Source: Saxidomus purpurata
Lineage: Eukaryota; Mollusca; Bivalvia; Venerida; Veneridae
Direction of reading: 5' to 3'
Length of the DNA: 64,000 nt
Assembly: GCA_022818135.1 (NCBI GenBank)
Contig: JAFMSR010000017.1
Coordinates: forward strand, 13,711,958 to 13,775,957
A model generated the notes under the pieces. That model saw only the letters and a list, made by a program, of their open reading frames with translations. It ran no database searches and was not told the DNA's origin. The position numbers and the translations under genes are program-made. Below, piece by piece: positions 22,931-34,358 of the stretch; within the stretch, counting starts at the first letter, position 1; the number at the start of each line of letters is the position of its first letter.

Positions 22931-24728
22931 CTTAAGACAATTACGTTAATAATGTACAAATTATTATTAACTATTTAATGTATTAATATTTCCTATAGTA
23001 TCGTTTACACAAACGCTTAAACCTGACGAGCTGACACGATAACTAATGAAATATCAATACATACGATCAATTGTAATTCTGTTTAACAAAACCTTTTTAT
23101 AAAATGATTAAAGATGCAGGCTGCTTCTAATAAAATTAAATGATCGACCTAGCACTTAATACGCACTTAAAATTATTCAGAAATAAACGTATTCACATCT
23201 AACGTGAAAGAGTGCAGCTAAGAGTGTAGCGTATTGAAATAAGTGTTAGAGTTCCCGAAAGTAGTGTGAATGCCGTATTTATACTAAACAGACTCACACA
23301 ACACGATTAAGAGGCACTCAGCCCAAGATTGTGAGCTGTGTGCTCACAGTCCGCATTATAGGCAGTGAGTACTCATGGCTCACGCTATGGGGTGTGGGCA
23401 CACAGGTGCTTGCAGTTATACAAGCGACTTCCAGGCTTTAACATGATATATACGTTAGAACAACAATAATACTTTAAGGACATTAACCTCATATGTACGG
23501 TTTTCTGGAGCCTTGAATCTGGTACATTTGAGGAATTTACAGAATATGTCTAAAGTTTAAATGTGCCACCACTGAGGTTGCTACGCAACTGCTCACTGTG
23601 AAAACAACATGGCGGACATAGTTTAGGAACAAAATCAAACGCATTAAATACAGAAATATGGCAACTTGTAATTCAAAGTAAAGTGCAGGATTAGTTTTAA
23701 ACCTGGATGTAATACAAATAATTAGTATATATGACTTCTTTATTGACTAGAATAGCATAAATAATGAGATATAGGACTGAAAATCGTATAGTCGCGATAA
23801 CTGGTGACAATCAACAAGATTCTGCCGTGGAAAACACGAGGAAATCTGAGAACACTGGTATAGTTATGTACGGTTGTGTTGATGTTCTGTACGATTTGCA
23901 AGAGCAACAACCGTCTTTATGTAGTGTCGCCAGCTAACATCATCAAAAGAGATAAAACAGCACAACCTCCACCAACAGTTTTTTCAGTTTAAAATAAAAT
24001 ATCAAGAATTACAACTGGATAAAAATACTAGTATATGCCTACTCCAGAAGTTCCAAAACAGCCGTTGTCAGAAGATAGGTTTAGAAAATCAAAAAGGGTG
24101 CTCATTTTCGCAATTTGTCCAGTCTCGTTTCGTCAAATATAGATTTTTTCACGTCGGCATTTCGCATGGGAAGGCCGACATACCACCAGGGTCGAATAGC
24201 AATCTTAGATTTTGAAAAGATCTTTGTAATACTCAATATAGTTAAACAAAGCAGTTATATACCTGCCTAGAGATTTTGCATCTCCGCTGAGTTAGCACCA
24301 CATGTCCCCCGCTTTACCACCGGTGAAGGTGGTGCGCGTTTACGGGCTGTGGTAGGTCCGTAGGTTGATGTCACTTCTTTAATGTCCATAATTAAACAGA
24401 TGGCTTGTTCGCTTTTACACAAAAATAGGCGTTATAACATGAACATAAGTCTGGAAATGGCGGTATGAGTAAAACTGCTTCATGGTACTGGAGTAAAATC
24501 GTATCCATTCAGCCACTGCGTCATCATATCTGATTTATGTTCGAGTTGAATTCAGAATTTCATCAACAGTCTGTCACTGAAACAGAAACATCAGTTTTCA
24601 ATTAATGCGCCTGTTTTTGTATTACTAATGAAAATAATATGGTGTCACATTTGCAGGAATTTTTAATTGAATGCTCTACCGACAGAACTAAGTGACCGCT
24701 TGCAAATATACCTTCAAATTGTAATTAA
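22931..24728. other. Intergenic, nothing firmly recognised
   Basis: Short hairpins occur at 23325-23345. A weak inverted pair GGACATTAA (~23478) / TTAATGTCC (~24380) may bound a decayed element. No gene was found. Confidence 0.35.
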
Positions 24729-25085
24729 ATATGTACCGTGACATGTGCATCAAAACATGAAATATATATGTTTAGACCACAAATCATTTCGTAGATCGTA
24801 CCTTTACTCCAATAAGTCCCATGCTATAGCAGGTTTTTCAGTTGCTTTTACTTTCACTTTCAATCGCTTTCGGATATGTTTTGACATTTTCCTTGAATAG
24901 CTGTTAAAAATAACTGCGCAACATCTCGAACATTCATGACAGCTTATTCAATTCGATAATCACAAAAACTGAAAAAAAACAGCTGTAGCATCGAGCCCAT
25001 TGGAGTTAAGGTATGATCTACGACATGATTTGCAGTCTAAACATATATATTTCATGTTTTGATGTTGCATGCCTTTCGCAGTACC
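24729..25085. mobile_element. Foldback MITE, ~90-110 bp arms
   Basis: CATGAAATATATATGTTTAG on the left mirrors CTAAACATATATATTTCATG on the right. The arms continue through ...CGTAGATCGTACC.../...TATGATCTACG... and CTCCAATAAGTC/CCATTGGAGT. The inner ~150 bases are unpaired. No coding capacity. Confidence 0.8.
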
Positions 25086-25558
25086 ACAATATTAGTGGAG
25101 AATGTAGTGAAAAGCACCGTTGGAATGTCGTTGAGCGAAAATTGTCATACCCGCGTTGACATTTTCGCTTGTAGAACGAAAACGGCTTGGAATTTTCCTT
25201 TGAGGTAAACTTTCTCTTAAAGCTGTATCATTTCCCTCTTGAATTCGCCCAAACGTGTTTGATGTTAGTCAAATTTGAAAGAAATGGAAGATTTTTTTCG
25301 GAGCGATATGGTTGTTTTCATATAGCGTGTGTTGGGAACCTTGTGTATGGTAAAATGCTATGAACAAAACATGTTTTTTAATTAATTATGATATGTCAAA
25401 GGTATGCGCCTTCAACCATTGAGTATATATAGCGGAAAAAATGAATGTTTACATGGAATGTAGTTCTAAAGTTAATGTTCAACTGCAATGTCTAGCTGAA
25501 CACGTATACATAGCTGAACATTAACATTTTCGTTGCACTTTTTAATGTCGAGCTGAGT

Positions 25559-25649
25559 GGGGGGGGGGTTTGGGGGGATTTTTTTTTTTTTTTTTTTTTT
25601 TTTTATTTTTTTTTTTTTTTTTTTTTTATTAATATTTTTTTTTTTTTAA

Positions 25650-25684
<35 letters not shown>
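25559..25684. repeat. Poly-G/poly-T low-complexity tract
   Basis: G runs followed by about 110 almost unbroken T. Length and sequence are likely unreliable. Confidence 0.9.
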
Positions 25685-25685
<1 letters not shown>

Positions 25686-25771
25686 TGCAAAAAAACATGC
25701 AAAAAATTCAAGATTTCTATTTTAGCGCAATAAAAGCGAAACATGGTGTCACATCCTCGGGAGAATCTTTA

Positions 25772-25970
25772 AGGGGAGCGGTGGTGTAGAGGTTATGGTG
25801 TCTGCAGCTCATTCCGGAAGTTGCAGGTTCGAGCCTCTCAGGGGTCACGACTGTTCTTCCATATATGATACCAGTACTGTTATTTTCAGGAAGCGGTCTC
25901 GAGAGAGACTGGCAAAGCTACAAGATTTCTTCACACTCTAACTAGAATAAATAAGTATAAACTAAACTAA
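25772..25970 (+). mobile_element. tRNA-derived SINE, diverged full-length copy
   Basis: The head GGGGAGCGGTGGTGTAGAGG, a B-box-like GCAGGTTCGAGCC and the tail AAATAAGTATAAACTAAAC match the window's SINE family with more substitutions than the other copies. Confidence 0.85.
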
Positions 25971-26159
25971 ACTTATTCTAATATTACGCAAGCAAATATC
26001 ATTTTTTACCATTTGAGTGGCCGGAATAATCAGCGGTTGTCCGGTCTAATACGGAAGATTTACGACCGCAAGCGAACTATCCGGCCGCTACAACTCTGAC
26101 CAGTCTTCTCTTTGCTAGCGAGTAGAGAACAAATTCTCGTATATATCTATCTTAATATC

Positions 26160-27480
26160 AAGCTGCAATGATCAACCGAACATTAATTCTTGCTCTAGCA
26201 CGTAGCACGTTATTCGATTATCAAGACATTCTCAGTGTCGAGCTGTGATGTTCGATCAGTTTAACATTCGATCTAACTAGACACTCGGTAAATACGTTAG
26301 AAAATCTTAATGTTGAACTGCAATGTTCAGCTCAATTTTCGTTTTAGCTCAACATTCGATTATCAAGTTTAATTTCTGATAATACATTAGACGATCTCAA
26401 TGTCGAGCTGCAATGTTCAGCTGAACATTTCGTTATAGTTCGACAATTGGATAAGACGTTAGACAATCTCAATGTTGAGCTGCAATATTCAGCTGTACAT
26501 TTCGTTATAGCTCGACATTCGTATAATACATAAGACGATCTCAATGCCGAGCTGCAATATTCAGCTGGACCTTCGTTATAGCTCGACAATTGGATAATAC
26601 ATTAGACGATCTCAATGTCGAGCTGCAATGTTCAGCTGAACTTTCGTTATAGCTCGACATTCGTATAATACATAAGACGATCCCAATGTCGAGCTGCAAT
26701 GTTCAGCCGAACCTTCGTTATAGCTCGACATTCGTATAATACATAAGACGATCCCAATGTCGAGCTGCAATGTTCAGCCGAACCTTCGTTATAGCTCGAC
26801 ATTCGGATAATACATTAGACGTTTTCTAAATGTCGATCTGCAATGTTCAGTTGAACCTTCGTTATAGCTCCACAATTGGATTATACATTAGACAATCTCA
26901 ATGTCGAGTTGCAATATTCAGCTGAACCTTTGTTATAGCTCGAAATTAGATAATACATTGGACGATCTCAATGTCGAGTTGCAATGTTCAGCTGTACATT
27001 TCGTTATAGCTCGACAATTGGATAATACATAGGACGATCTCAATGTCGAGCTGCAATGTTCAGCTGTTTATTGCGTTATAGCGCGTCAATTGGATAATAC
27101 ATTAGACGATCTCAATGTCGAGCTGCAATGTCAAGCTAAACATTTCGTTATAGCTCGACAATTGGATAATACATAAGACGATCTCAATGTCGAGCTGCAA
27201 TGTCAAGCTAAACATTTCGTTATAGCTCGACAATTGGATAATACATTAGACGATCTCAATGTTGAGCTGTGTTCAGCTGTTTATTTCGTTATAGCGCGTC
27301 AGTTGGATAATACATTAGACGATCTCAATGTTGAGCTGTGTTCAGCTGTTTATTTCGTTATAACGCGTCAATTGGATAATACATTAGACGATCTCAATGT
27401 CGAGCTGTGTTCAGCTGAACATTCGTTCTAGTTCGACAATCGTTTTTAGAAAATTTCAGTTTCAATGTCGAGCTGCAATG
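26160..27480. repeat. ~72 bp satellite array, about 17-18 units
   Basis: The unit carries CTCAATGTCGAGCTGCAATG, TTCAGCTGAAC, TCGTTATAGCTCGACA and GGATAATACATTAGACGA. Starts recur every 69-73 bases from about 26309 to 27463. The units are rich in short palindromes (TCGAGCT, TTCAGCTGAA). Peptide frames across it are repeat translations, not genes. Confidence 0.92.
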
Positions 27481-27894
27481 TTCAGCTTCGACATGTTCTA
27501 TAAGAAATGTGGAGGTAGAGCAAATGCATAGCTGAACAATGCAGCTCGACTTTGAAATCGACCTATATTTTATACGAATTTCGAGCTAGAACGACACCGA
27601 GGTTGAATGATTAAATAATAATATTAAATATATACGAATGTCGAGTTAGAACAAATATTCATCTGGACATCGCAGCTTGACATTCATACTGAACTTTGTT
27701 GTACACGAATGTCGAGCTAGAACGAATGTTCGTCTGAACATTGAAGATTGACATTGAAAAGTGCAGCGAACTTTTAATGTTCAGCTATGTGCCTGTTCAG
27801 CTAGACATTGCAGCTGAACACTAGTCTTTGGCTATGTAAATATGAATGTCGCGCTGAAGTTAGTGTCGAAAAAGACATTCCACATAAATATTTC

Positions 27895-28600
27895 TTGCAT
27901 ACCAGATCTGGATATCCGCAGTTTTTGCCAGTGATGGAATATCTTATCTTACATCCCCTGACGTAAGATGACTAAGTGACGTCAGAACGAAATACTTTTA
28001 TGAATGAATGCGTACATGCATACATTACTACAAGAAAATAGCGCGTAAATGTAAGTCACTAATTTTATTTCATTTCTGCTACTATTTGTAGAATATGGTA
28101 TAATGCAAGATTTTTCACTGGCTGCACGTATGGATGAGAACATCCAGCTCTCGGATAACTGTTTTGGCGTAAACTCGTCAGAGCCTCGTTACCGCCAAAA
28201 CAGTTATCCACGAGCCAGATATTCCAATCTGCGCGTGCATCTAGTTAAAGATTTTTATATCATTTTTGACTATATAAGTCGGCTGTTCAGCAACTGAATG
28301 ACGCCAGAACGAACTATATGTACTTTTAAGTGAATGCGTAAGCTCTGACTTCATATACACAACTACAATAAAATAACACTTAAGGGTAAGGCATAAGTTT
28401 TATTTCATCTCTGCTATCATAAGTAGAATATTGTTTGCAAGAAAAAGAATCAATAACTGGCTGCATAAGCGGATGGGAAAAGCCGGCTCTCGGGTAACTG
28501 CTAAGCCGGAGGTAACTGGACTGAGCCTCGTTATCGCCAAAAACAGATATTACCATCCGCCCTTGCAACCAGTGAAAGATTCTTATATTCTGTTACATTT
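27895..28600. repeat. Two diverged copies of a ~330 bp hairpin-bearing repeat
   Basis: Copy 1 (to ~28285) and copy 2 (28286-28600) share GACGTCAGAACGAA/GACGCCAGAACGAA, TTTTATTTCATYTCTGCTA and ACTGGCTGCA. Each holds a palindromic core: in copy 1, TCGGATAACTGTTTTGGCG faces CGCCAAAACAGTTATCC. The segment 27895-27955 (GCATACCAGATCTGGATATC...) recurs inverted at 40112-40172. Confidence 0.7.
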
Positions 28601-30595
28601 TAATTAATATCTGTCAAAAACATAAAAAAGGGATGGAAAAACTTATGTCTTACATGTACGTGCTTTAAGAGCATTTACTGTGTTTTCAACATAATTTTTC
28701 ACCGCAACACAGTTCGGCCATTTGGATGGGTAATACATGTATACATTTACAGAGGACTCGTACACCGCTGTGCCAAACGAGATCTTTAATCACCAAAGTT
28801 CGAATACTAGGACAAAACGTTATGAGAAAAGTCAACTCCCAGCTGGCAGGGTATTTAAACCTACATAGATGAGTACATGTATTCGCTGTACGGGACACTA
28901 AATTTTATCTTTGCCAGTGGAACTGGGGAGAAGGAAAATGAGTTGTTGGCGACAGGTGCTCTGAGAGGCTTTCGAGCTTGGACTGGTACCCCTTACAAAT
29001 GTACTCCTGTCTAGGCTACAGAGTCGCATCACAAGTGGAGCTGCCCTAGTCTGGGTGGATGCTTACGGTCGGCTAGTTTTGACTGTCGGTTCTAGGGTAC
29101 TGGTTTGGGCTGATGTTCGCAGACGACTAGTTTTGACTGTGAATATTGGTTCAGGCTGGGTTTCTGGTATAGGCGGACGCACAGTCAACTAGATTGATTT
29201 TTGGTCTAGCCTGTCTCTCAAACAGTGCCGGTTAAAGGTTCTCCGTAGAGAGGGGGGGTTGTGTATTATTTATCTTCTTGTGAACGCGGTATTCGGCACT
29301 GAATAACCAATGAATATGAACATATACCTGCCCGCTGTCGCAGTTTGAGAACAGTTTAAACTTTGAAATCTGATCGGTTTTAGTCACAAAATTATGCAGT
29401 ATATTAACCAGTGAATAACAAATGTTTAACTACAAAATGGAAGCCGTGTATTTAGAATGTTTGAACTGGGACTAATTTTGTTAAAAATGTTTATTACAGT
29501 CATAACTTGATGCAGCACTGTCAGTGCTTTGATTTGTAGAAGGTAGAATTCACGACTGGCTATATAGCTAGAAGTTCCGCTTGACGAAACTGGGGGCACA
29601 TTTGGTAAATTACGACTTATCGCATGTACAAATGTACTTACTTAATCCGATTTCCCTTTTCGCCGCCTCATGCATTAAAGACGTTTCTCTTCACGCACGG
29701 GTTTTTTTAGTAAATGTAACAATACAATGATCAAGTATGATACCATAAAATGCCATAGGCTGTTTATAATTGTTCACGAAAATCTCACTCACTTGATCGT
29801 GTACATGCGTTGCTTTCATTCACGTGAAGATTTCCGAGGGAAAACACAGTCACATGAAGTTTGGACCGCCAAAAGGAAGGACATACGTTGTAAGTTTTTT
29901 TTTCCTCACTTATTTGGTATGTAAGATCCTGACAAACTTCTGAACTTGCTTGTAGAATATGTAGGTACTGGAGCTGCATGGAAGGGTCGGTTACAAAATA
30001 GATAAAAAGGCGGTATAGGATGTGTAGTTAGTTGACTTATTACCAGCAGTACTAGGATTGATTCTCTACTAGCTACGTGCACATTGATATACAGTAACTG
30101 TAATCAAATACCATGCTTATTTTCTGACTTGGAAATCGAACCAGAAACGTACGAAGTGGCGTGCTAGCGGCTAGACAACAACAATCGAGCCCGTCAGCCC
30201 ATAAAAAGCTTTTTTTCAGGTTTAGGAAGCACGAACCATTAAAGACATTCTTTGGTAAATTACAGATATTTCATTCAATAGATTTATACAGTTACAAATA
30301 TTAGCTCCACTATTCGAAGAATAAGGAGGGCTATTCTACTCGCCCCGGCGTCGGTGTTGTTTGTTGTTGCTTCATTTTCTTGTTATGCCTTTGCAACAAC
30401 AGTTCCAACCTTAACTGCTTAAGGTACATTGAACTGCTCCATTTTTCTCCAGTTCTGTTACTTCTTTATATGTTAGAAAGATGCTGCTTATAGCGTCTGT
30501 TTTGACAATACGACTTTTTAAATTTAAAGTTGATCTTTTAAATTTACATGTTTCCAAGGACTGTGTAAAATGACTTTATGCGTTAAAGCTCATGG
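28601..30595. other. Intergenic, nothing firmly recognised
   Basis: A loosely repetitive stretch at 29015-29205 repeats GGCTAGTTTTGACTGT / GACTAGTTTTGACTGT twice. Otherwise unique-looking sequence with no gene supported. Confidence 0.35.
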
Positions 30596-30602
30596 TTCAC
30601 TG

Positions 30603-30712
30603 AAAAAATGAATAAGTAAATAAATAAATAGATAAAGTAATGAAGTAACAAATAATGTTGTTAATAAATAAAGTTATATAAATAAATAATAATTATAAAT
30701 AAATAAATCGCT
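30603..30712. repeat. (AAAT)n simple repeat, interrupted
   Basis: AATAAATAAATAGATAAAG-type tetranucleotide runs. Confidence 0.85.
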
Positions 30713-32191
30713 ATATAGGAGCTATCAGAATAAAAATTTTATACATGACTTAAGTAATAAAAATCTTAGGAGCTGTGTTTAATAGTTAATAAATAAACTA
30801 TTACATTTGCATTTAATAGTTTTCAAGTTTTTATTTCTGATCAAGGCTTATTACAAGCGTGTGATCATATAAACATGTACATTCGTTATATCCTAGCTAC
30901 AATAAACATGTGATATTTTGAGGAACAAATACACAATTCTGTAAATTACAGATATAGATGTAGATTTCTGTTTGATATCTTTATAAAGTACAGAAATTTA
31001 GGAGAATGAGTCAATTTTTGAAGGGGGTTAGAATAATTTTACAAAAGGAGGCAAGTTTTACCAGTTTAGTTTAGTTACTGGTACACATAAAATATTTCAG
31101 TTTAATAGAGTTTGGATTTTTATAGTAATACTATTAAAGACAGATAAGATTTCCTAACATCAAGAAAATTGGGACATTAGATGCATTCAAACTGAATAGT
31201 GTCAAGGTGCAACTCAAGTTGACTTTCTACACATATTGTTTAATATTTTTACACGCGTGTTGTTAATAAGGAAATTTTTATTTACAGCTTGTATGGAGCA
31301 TGTGTACGCGTGATTGATAGAAAAGCGCCTTCTAAAGTAATACCAATCATTAAGGGGCACTCCATCCATCAGCCTATTGTACAAAGCATGTGTTCAATGA
31401 ACGTCTAAATTAGATCTAAGTACAATTTGAAGACTTTCAAAGCCTCCCATAATACAGAGAGGCCTTCTGTAATAAATCGCATCCACCCATCAGTTGTACA
31501 GCATCAATCTACATAATTATTGAATGATTTACGGTACTGCAACATATTTTAAACCGCTGAAATTATCCATAATGACAGGAATGCATAGCTGAAATTTTTT
31601 GGTTAAGTAATAATTCTTCCAAAGATTCGTTTATTCGTGTTTTGGGGGTTATTTAGATCGACATCAATTATAGGCTATGTCCCTTTAAAATCAGAAGATG
31701 TCTTCGCTCATTTCTCTAAGTAGAGCAGCGTAAATTAGGATATGATTTTAATGAGATTGAGATTATACATGTACAAAAGATATAAAAGTCGGCGGCGGCA
31801 ATGTAGACTATTTTTGACGTGGACCCAGTTTTGCATAACAGGACTGTCTTAGGCAAAATTGACGAAATGCCTCGGTACAGGTTTATTTTGATTAACCGTG
31901 ACATACCACTGTTTCCTTGATTTAAAAAAACACGACAAAACTGAAACAACATGCGAATTGTTTTTATACAAAGTAATAAAGTACAATATCTAGAGACGGG
32001 GGACGTTATATATCCGGCTTCGAAATGCCAGCATGTGTCTTAAACACTGCACGTGACGTCATGCTAAGTACTGTGTGTTGTTGTAAACGTCACCAGAAGG
32101 ACTGAGCTTTATCACATAAGTAGGATTTTCATTCGTCCACTTACAGGGGTCACGCGCAGGGTTCACCCTGTCTGAAAACTTGCGCATGGAC

Positions 32192-32225
<34 letters not shown>

Positions 32226-33010
32226 ACGAGAGATCGATTTTAACCCTTCTAGTCTATTAGGATGTCAAATATCACTGAACTGGGTTTTAACTCCACATGT
32301 CTGCTTTTTGTTTATGAAAATATAGATCTAGCTCTATTTGCACGCGGTTAAAACACAAATCACATAGATCTAGGGGCCTGTAAACAAAACGACGGTAAAT
32401 TGAAAATTTTAAACCCTGGTTAAGTCGTGTCCAAGGTCGTTTTCAAAGTTGTCTAAAAGTGTCAGCATTTGCCTCAGATATTTTTTTTCAGTACTTGGGA
32501 GCTATTGACATAGCTTTTAAATTCATACAGATAAAATGTGTTCCGTGCGATAACTGTTGATTCTATGGAAAGCCAAACATGCCTTAACCAGGAAATACTC
32601 ATGCATTATATAGAGAACGCTACAGCTCTCGAAAGGATATGTATAAAATATTTTAATGCAATTAAGGCTAAGTGAAGGAAAGAAAGCAGTTTTTGAGTAG
32701 CGGCTACCATGTTTGTAGCAGGATGAAAAATGTTTTAAAACATTGGTCATTAAAACATAACAATTGATTGATTTCTCTTATTGTAGCTTGACCTCATTAT
32801 ACAAAAGAATGTTGATTGAAAATCAACACAAATAGATTCTATATCTTAGAAAGAATACGATGTGGTGGTGGTGCTGAATTATTTTTAGTATGTACGTTAT
32901 AAGAGTGAATAGTTGAAACAAAGTCACACTGTTTATACCAAAATATGTCTTTCGTCTGAAAACATACATGTTGTAGAATCTGGTCGGGTTGGCGAAAAAT
33001 GGGAAAGAAT
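30713..33010. other. Intergenic, nothing recognised
   Basis: AT-rich; includes a T27 run at 32195-32221. No gene is supported. The signal-peptide exon of the lectin gene could lie here or in the gap. Confidence 0.35.
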
Positions 33011-33510
33011 NNNNNNNNNNNNNNNNNNNNNNNNNNNNNNNNNNNNNNNNNNNNNNNNNNNNNNNNNNNNNNNNNNNNNNNNNNNNNNNNNNNNNNNNNN
33101 NNNNNNNNNNNNNNNNNNNNNNNNNNNNNNNNNNNNNNNNNNNNNNNNNNNNNNNNNNNNNNNNNNNNNNNNNNNNNNNNNNNNNNNNNNNNNNNNNNNN
33201 NNNNNNNNNNNNNNNNNNNNNNNNNNNNNNNNNNNNNNNNNNNNNNNNNNNNNNNNNNNNNNNNNNNNNNNNNNNNNNNNNNNNNNNNNNNNNNNNNNNN
33301 NNNNNNNNNNNNNNNNNNNNNNNNNNNNNNNNNNNNNNNNNNNNNNNNNNNNNNNNNNNNNNNNNNNNNNNNNNNNNNNNNNNNNNNNNNNNNNNNNNNN
33401 NNNNNNNNNNNNNNNNNNNNNNNNNNNNNNNNNNNNNNNNNNNNNNNNNNNNNNNNNNNNNNNNNNNNNNNNNNNNNNNNNNNNNNNNNNNNNNNNNNNN
33501 NNNNNNNNNN
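33011..33510. other. Assembly gap, exactly 500 N
   Basis: Five hundred N in a row: a round length normally used for gaps of unknown size, so the true distance is unknown. Confidence 0.99.
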
Positions 33511-34096
33511 CGCGAGCACAGGTTAGCAAATCGATTGATTATGGTATAATATTATGTACTGTTGACAGAAATATTGCATTCTATTGCACGAAAACATAGT
33601 TTTGAATCAAATATTGGGCAAAGTGCTTTCTTGTAGAAAAGTGCCGTCTACATGTATAATCTTGTTATTGCAAACAAGCAATGTTCGTCTCATAGTTTGG
33701 CTTTGATTACCTCGTTCATATCTCAACGAATATTTTGTCCGATTCATATGAAAATTGGTCAATGAATAAAGGAGCATGATTATAATTGGAATTTCAGTCA
33801 TGTTACAGACGGACAATTTAATCCTCCGTAAGAAACTACTAACTTTTTCACAAAAAGAGACATTTCTGACTGTCAATTGGATGCCCATAATCAACGTGAG
33901 GAAGTAAATTGAGGCTAGCGTTTAAATATACGGAATCAAAAACAAACATGCACGAGCTGTAATACAAGCATAAAAGACAAGCTCTGCTTATGCAATCATT
34001 GTATACAGCATGTGCTAACTATTTACTGTAGAACTAAGATGTGATATGAAATATTAAAGTGATAAGATAAAAGAGTCTTCCACAGTGTTTGATATA

Positions 34097-34278
34097 CGTA
34101 AAGTTCCTGTAATAAGACCAACCTTCCGACCGACGTAAAGTGGTCTTAATATCGAAATGCCATTGGTCTTTTTATCGAGACCCCTTTACTATAAAGTCGG
34201 CCATTTGGTTCCGAAATGTTTGGTCATAATATCGAAAGTGGCTTAATATCGAGTGGTCTTTACAGCGGAGCTTTACTG
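34097..34278. mobile_element. 182 bp MITE, CAGTAAAGCTCC-type termini, TA flanks
   Basis: Left end CGTAAAGTTCCTGTAATAAG, right end (reverse) CAGTAAAGCTCCGCTGTAAA, with TA on each side. The interior repeats GGTCTTAATATCGA/GGTCATAATATCGA. It lies just upstream of the first visible lectin exon. Confidence 0.75.
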
Positions 34279-34358
34279 TATCTAAACAAATGTGACCGGT
34301 GTACACTTAAAATAAGTAATAGATGACGTCATGAATTTATAATGTTTCTATCCTTCAG

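Larger units (their letters stand above)
25435..27865. mobile_element. 2.4 kb inverted-repeat element with satellite core
   Basis: The left part (25465-25555) contains CTGCAATGTCTAGCTGAACA, ATAGCTGAACATTAAC and GTTGCACTTTTTAATGTC. The right part (27745-27835) contains the complements in reverse order. The outermost likeness is ACATGGAATGTAG against rc TATGTGGAATGTC. Between the arms lie a ~72 bp satellite and, near the right arm, units in the opposite orientation. A poly-T tract and a SINE have invaded the left part. No transposase frame. Confidence 0.7.

Noticed and set aside
23475..24395. Possible TIR element bounded by GGACATTAA
   Set aside because: The inverted match is too short and the flanks show no target duplication.
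26344..27431. Peptide repeats and an array that could be mistaken for a CRISPR
   Set aside because: It is a satellite: the units are tandem with no unique spacers, and the genome is eukaryotic.
29015..29205. Loose repeats of CTAGTTTTGACTGT
   Set aside because: Only two to three short matches; not enough to call a tandem array.
32839..33599. Long open frames spanning the N gap
   Set aside because: They consist almost entirely of unknown residues from 500 N.
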